Shown: positions 35,442 through 38,935 of the stretch, piece by piece
Numbering within the stretch: position 1 is the stretch's first letter
Layout of the letters: each line of letters opens with the position of its first letter
Assembly (NCBI GenBank): GCA_018882785.1
Contig: VERI01000014.1
Location: 1 to 38,935 of the forward strand
DNA: 38,935 nucleotides
DNA from: Burkholderiaceae bacterium
Lineage (GTDB): Bacteria > Pseudomonadota > Gammaproteobacteria > Burkholderiales > Burkholderiaceae_A
Direction: 5' to 3'
Position numbers and translations under genes: made by a program
Notes under the pieces: generated by a model
Told to the model about the DNA's origin: nothing
What the model saw: the letters and a program-made list of their open reading frames with translations, nothing else
The model's database searches: none

Positions 35442-35819
35442 TTAGCCGAGACCGGGCTCGTCGTCAGCATAAGCGTCCAGGGGCTTTTTCGCCGGATCCT
35501 GGACATAGGATTTCAGTTTCTGGCTGGCATGGAAGGTCACCACGCGTCGGGCGGCAATCGGGATTTCTTCTCCGGTCTTCGGGTTGCGGCCAGGCCGCTG
35601 CGGCTTATCACGCAGCTGGAAGTTTCCGAAGCCCGATAACTTGACGCTTGTGCCGGCGACCAGTGTCTCCCGAATTTCCTCAAAGAAGATATCGACGACC
35701 TCCTTGGCCTCACGCTTGTTTAGGCCCACCACCTCGAAGAGCAGGTCGGCCAGCTCCGCCTTGGTCAGGCTATCGTCAGCAGAAGTCAGGCCCGCATGAT
35801 CGAGCAGCCGAGGCAACAC
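35442..35819 (-). CDS. ihfA: Integration host factor subunit alpha
   Basis: IHF-alpha pairs with IhfB to bend DNA sharply at specific sites. The HU/IHF domain is complete: [22 protein letters not shown], then [30 protein letters not shown] (the DNA-intercalating beta arm with its Pro) and [11 protein letters not shown] choose the GTG at 35819 because AGGGAG precedes it, giving 125 residues. The frame also has an earlier GTG at 35888, only 8 bp from the pheT stop but without a ribosome-binding site; that would add 23 residues. Either way there is an N-terminal extension of about 15 or more residues and an acidic C-terminal tail ([11 protein letters not shown]) beyond the usual length near 100. 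Fourth gene of pheS-pheT-ihfA-merR. Confidence 0.92.
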   Translation of the reverse strand: MLPRLLDHAGLTSADDSLTKAELADLLFEVVGLNKREAKEVVDIFFEEIRETLVAGTSVKLSGFGNFQLRDKPQRPGRNPKTGEEIPIAARRVVTFHASQKLKSYVQDPAKKPLDAYADDEPGLG

Positions 35820-35896
35820 ATCCCCGCTCCCTGATGGAGAGAGCGACGCTGGTTCAGTAACCTGGAGGGTCTTGGAGTCGACGTGCACGATCGTGT

Positions 35897-38326
35897 TCAG
35901 GATCTGAGTCTGGCGGCAAAGTCGGTCTGCATGACATTGACGATTTCGGCCATCAGCTGGTCCACATCTGCATCCTGGAGGGTTTCCGCGGGACTCTGGA
36001 GTATAAAACGGAAAGCCAGGCTTTTTTCCTTTTCGGACAGTCCCTTACCCCGATATTCGTCAAAACACTTGACATTCGTAATCCAAGACCCTTGTTTTAA
36101 TTGATTTTTTAGCCGATTTAAGCGCTCCAATACCGCCCCAGCCGGGGTGCTCTCCCCCATCACCAGGGCAAGATCCCTGAGCACGGGCGGAAAACGCGAC
36201 GGCTCATGGGGAGCCGGCATCGGCAGAGACGAAACGGCCTCAAGCATGAATTCAGCAACGATCGGCGCAGATGAAAACTCCAGAGACTGGGCCATTCTGG
36301 GATGAAGCTCGCCGATCACACCTGCCACCCGCCCATTGATCAGAATCTCGGCACTCCGTCCGGGATGAAGTGCCGGATGCGCATCGGCGAGTGCACGCGT
36401 GGTCAGCGCAAGCGGTGCGACTACCCTTTGCAAATCGCCCTTGAGGTCAAAGAAGTCGACAGGCCGGGACGTCTGGCCCCACTGGTCCTCGACTGATGGC
36501 CCAAAGGCAACCACACCGAGCCGAACCGGCTGATGTACGCCAGCGATCGTCCAGTCGCCGGCGCTCTGGGTGGGATCGTCGTGGAATGTTCTGCCTATCT
36601 CGAACAGCCGAACGCGGCTCGCCTTTCGATTGAGATTGCTGACGAGCGCATCCAGCAGGCCAGGCAAGAGACTTGGCCGCATCACCGACTGATGCGAGGC
36701 CATTGGATTAAGAAGCTTAAGCGGCGACTGGCCGCCAGCAAACGGGGCAGCCTGTACATCACTGATGAAGCTATAGGTAATCGCCTCGACATAATCGGCC
36801 GCAACCATTCGATCACGCAGCTGCATGGCAGATCTGCGCGACTCCGACTGGGCGAAGATCGCTGCGGCGGCATGCGGTGGATGCACTGGAATACGATCAA
36901 AACCATGTATCCGCGCGACCTCCTCAATCAGATCCTCTTCAATCTCAAGATCGAAACGAAATGACGGTGGTGACACGGTGATGACCTGATCGGATCCCGA
37001 TTCGCTCAGGCTTGCCGTGAAGCCGAGACGAGAAAAAATATCAAGACAGGTCTGCGAAGACACATCGATACCCAACACCCTGCGACAGCGGGCTACCCGC
37101 ATCGACACCGGGGGACGCGGAGGAACACCAATCTGTTGATCGTCCATCGGCCCAGCGGCACCGCCGCAGATGCTCTGCACCAGATGCGTGATGTAGTCCA
37201 CATGGTCAGTTGTCGTGGCCCAGTCAACCCCACGTTCAAATCGATGCCCAGCCTCGGTTGTAAACCCATATCTGCGCGCGCGGCCGCGAATTGCATCCGG
37301 CCACCAGAATGCCGCCTCTACGTAAACATTCTGCGTAGCCAAGCTCACTGCAGTGGAATCCCCACCCATGATGCCCGCCATTGATTCGGGGCCTTGGTCG
37401 TCTGCAATGACACCCACCGATGGGTCAAGAGTAATCTCCTGCTCATTCAGCAGCTTGAGCTTCTCGCCATCGGCAGCCCAGCGCACCACGAGTGGCCCAT
37501 GGATCTTATCCGCATCAAAGATATGGCTCGGCCTGCCGAGTTCTAACATCACGTAATTGGAGATATCGACAAGCGCTGATATCGAGCGCTGACCCGCCTG
37601 CTCAAGACGAGTCCGCATCCAGTCCGGCGTCGCTGCGTGCGCATTGACTCCCTTGATTACTCGGCCCGAGAAACGTCCGCAAAGATCTGGCGCCTCGATG
37701 CGAACCGCGATGCGATCCTGAGCGCCCTGCTGAATTGACGGCCAGGTCGGCATACACACAGGCGCACCGGTGAGCGCAGACACCTCACGCGCGACGCCTG
37801 CGATCGATAGACAATCTGCACGATTGGGCGTGAGTTTCAGGGTCAGGACCCGCGCATCTAGCCCGAGAACCTGTCGAATATCTTTTCCGACCTGAGCTCC
37901 TAGCGCAGCCGATAGTGCCATCAATCCTTCTGCATCTTCCGAGATGCCGAGCTCTTTGGCAGAACACAGCATGCCCTGGCTCTCTACTCCCCGCATCTTG
38001 GCCCGTTTGATCTTAAAGCCACCGGGAAGCACAGCACCCTCGGTCGCACATGGTGCGATCATGTCAGCGTGCACGTTCGGTGCGCCGCAGACAATCTGCA
38101 ACGGGCCCGAGGCTGCACCAATATCCACCGAACAGACACGCAGCCGGTCCGCATCTGGATGGGCCGATACCGATAACACACGCCCAATCACCACACCGGA
38201 AAACTCCGGGGCCAGCGGCGCAGAGTCCTCAACCTCGAGTCCTGCCATGGTGAGCAGGTCCGCCAGCTGGTCGGATCCGATATTCGGTTCCACCATTGCC
38301 CGCAGCCATTGCTCAGGTACACGCAT
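35897..38326 (-). CDS. pheT: Phenylalanyl-tRNA synthetase beta subunit
   Basis: PheT with PheS forms the heterotetrameric enzyme that charges tRNA-Phe. The 809 residues show the expected domains: an N-terminal tRNA-binding EMAP-like domain (about 39-150, [17 protein letters not shown] and [12 protein letters not shown]), the B3/4 editing domain (about 210-380), a B5 domain (about 405-475), the catalytic-like core ([24 protein letters not shown]) and a C-terminal anticodon-binding FDX-ACB domain ([14 protein letters not shown] to the end). AAGGAA stands 7 nt before the ATG. It lies 11 bp after pheS. Confidence 0.97.
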   Translation of the reverse strand: MRVPEQWLRAMVEPNIGSDQLADLLTMAGLEVEDSAPLAPEFSGVVIGRVLSVSAHPDADRLRVCSVDIGAASGPLQIVCGAPNVHADMIAPCATEGAVLPGGFKIKRAKMRGVESQGMLCSAKELGISEDAEGLMALSAALGAQVGKDIRQVLGLDARVLTLKLTPNRADCLSIAGVAREVSALTGAPVCMPTWPSIQQGAQDRIAVRIEAPDLCGRFSGRVIKGVNAHAATPDWMRTRLEQAGQRSISALVDISNYVMLELGRPSHIFDADKIHGPLVVRWAADGEKLKLLNEQEITLDPSVGVIADDQGPESMAGIMGGDSTAVSLATQNVYVEAAFWWPDAIRGRARRYGFTTEAGHRFERGVDWATTTDHVDYITHLVQSICGGAAGPMDDQQIGVPPRPPVSMRVARCRRVLGIDVSSQTCLDIFSRLGFTASLSESGSDQVITVSPPSFRFDLEIEEDLIEEVARIHGFDRIPVHPPHAAAAIFAQSESRRSAMQLRDRMVAADYVEAITYSFISDVQAAPFAGGQSPLKLLNPMASHQSVMRPSLLPGLLDALVSNLNRKASRVRLFEIGRTFHDDPTQSAGDWTIAGVHQPVRLGVVAFGPSVEDQWGQTSRPVDFFDLKGDLQRVVAPLALTTRALADAHPALHPGRSAEILINGRVAGVIGELHPRMAQSLEFSSAPIVAEFMLEAVSSLPMPAPHEPSRFPPVLRDLALVMGESTPAGAVLERLNRLKNQLKQGSWITNVKCFDEYRGKGLSEKEKSLAFRFILQSPAETLQDADVDQLMAEIVNVMQTDFAARLRS

Positions 38327-38337
38327 GGACTGATTCC

Positions 38338-38935
<598 letters not shown>

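Overview
The window is a gene-dense, moderately GC-rich chromosomal segment that reads as a betaproteobacterium, most likely Burkholderiales or a close relative. The evidence is gene order as well as protein sequence: rluD-pgeF-phaC with divergent bamD, sucA-sucB-lpdA-zapE, sdhCDAB-sdhE-gltA, mdh followed by a CitE-like gene and acnA, a DUF2863 gene, and pheS-pheT-ihfA-merR followed by tRNA-Pro. This taxonomic call is inference from conserved neighbourhoods; no 16S gene is present. I see no CRISPR array, insertion sequence, prophage or rRNA.

Layout. Positions 1-0.95 kb hold the end of an unrecognised reading frame and a stand-alone cyclic-nucleotide-binding protein. From 8.76 down to 1.05 kb (minus strand) runs rluD-pgeF-phaC-phaB-phaR-rimO-phaA, a polyhydroxybutyrate (PHB) operon with the ketothiolase unusually placed behind rimO. 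bamD diverges from rluD. From 12.2 to 9.6 kb (minus) lie a Cys-pair periplasmic protein, a DUF465 protein and a DinG/YoaA-type helicase; cysQ diverges from them.

From 14.2 to 29.9 kb is a large block of TCA-cycle genes: sucA-sucB-lpdA-zapE, gltA, sdhE, sdhBADC on the minus strand, then mdh, a CitE-like gene and acnA on the plus strand. The sdh and mdh promoters overlap back to back. A thiol dioxygenase of the cysteine dioxygenase family and a divergent DUF2863 gene follow. A btuB-type TonB receptor sits under a cobalamin riboswitch. Next come an esterase-like lipoprotein, tRNA-Pro(GGG), a MerR regulator, ihfA, pheT and the 3' part of pheS, which runs off the right edge.

Functionally the window joins acetyl-CoA oxidation (TCA cycle) with acetyl-CoA storage (PHB). 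Genes are packed tightly: many stop/start overlaps of 1-4 nt within operons and two palindromic tail-to-tail stop overlaps (CTAG, TTAA). Most content is housekeeping. I did not find a clearly new multi-gene system. The items most worth a second look are the basic tail on PhaC, the phaR-rimO-phaA coupling, the Gln-type thiol dioxygenase, the CitE-like gene in the TCA block, the small Cys-pair protein and DUF2863.
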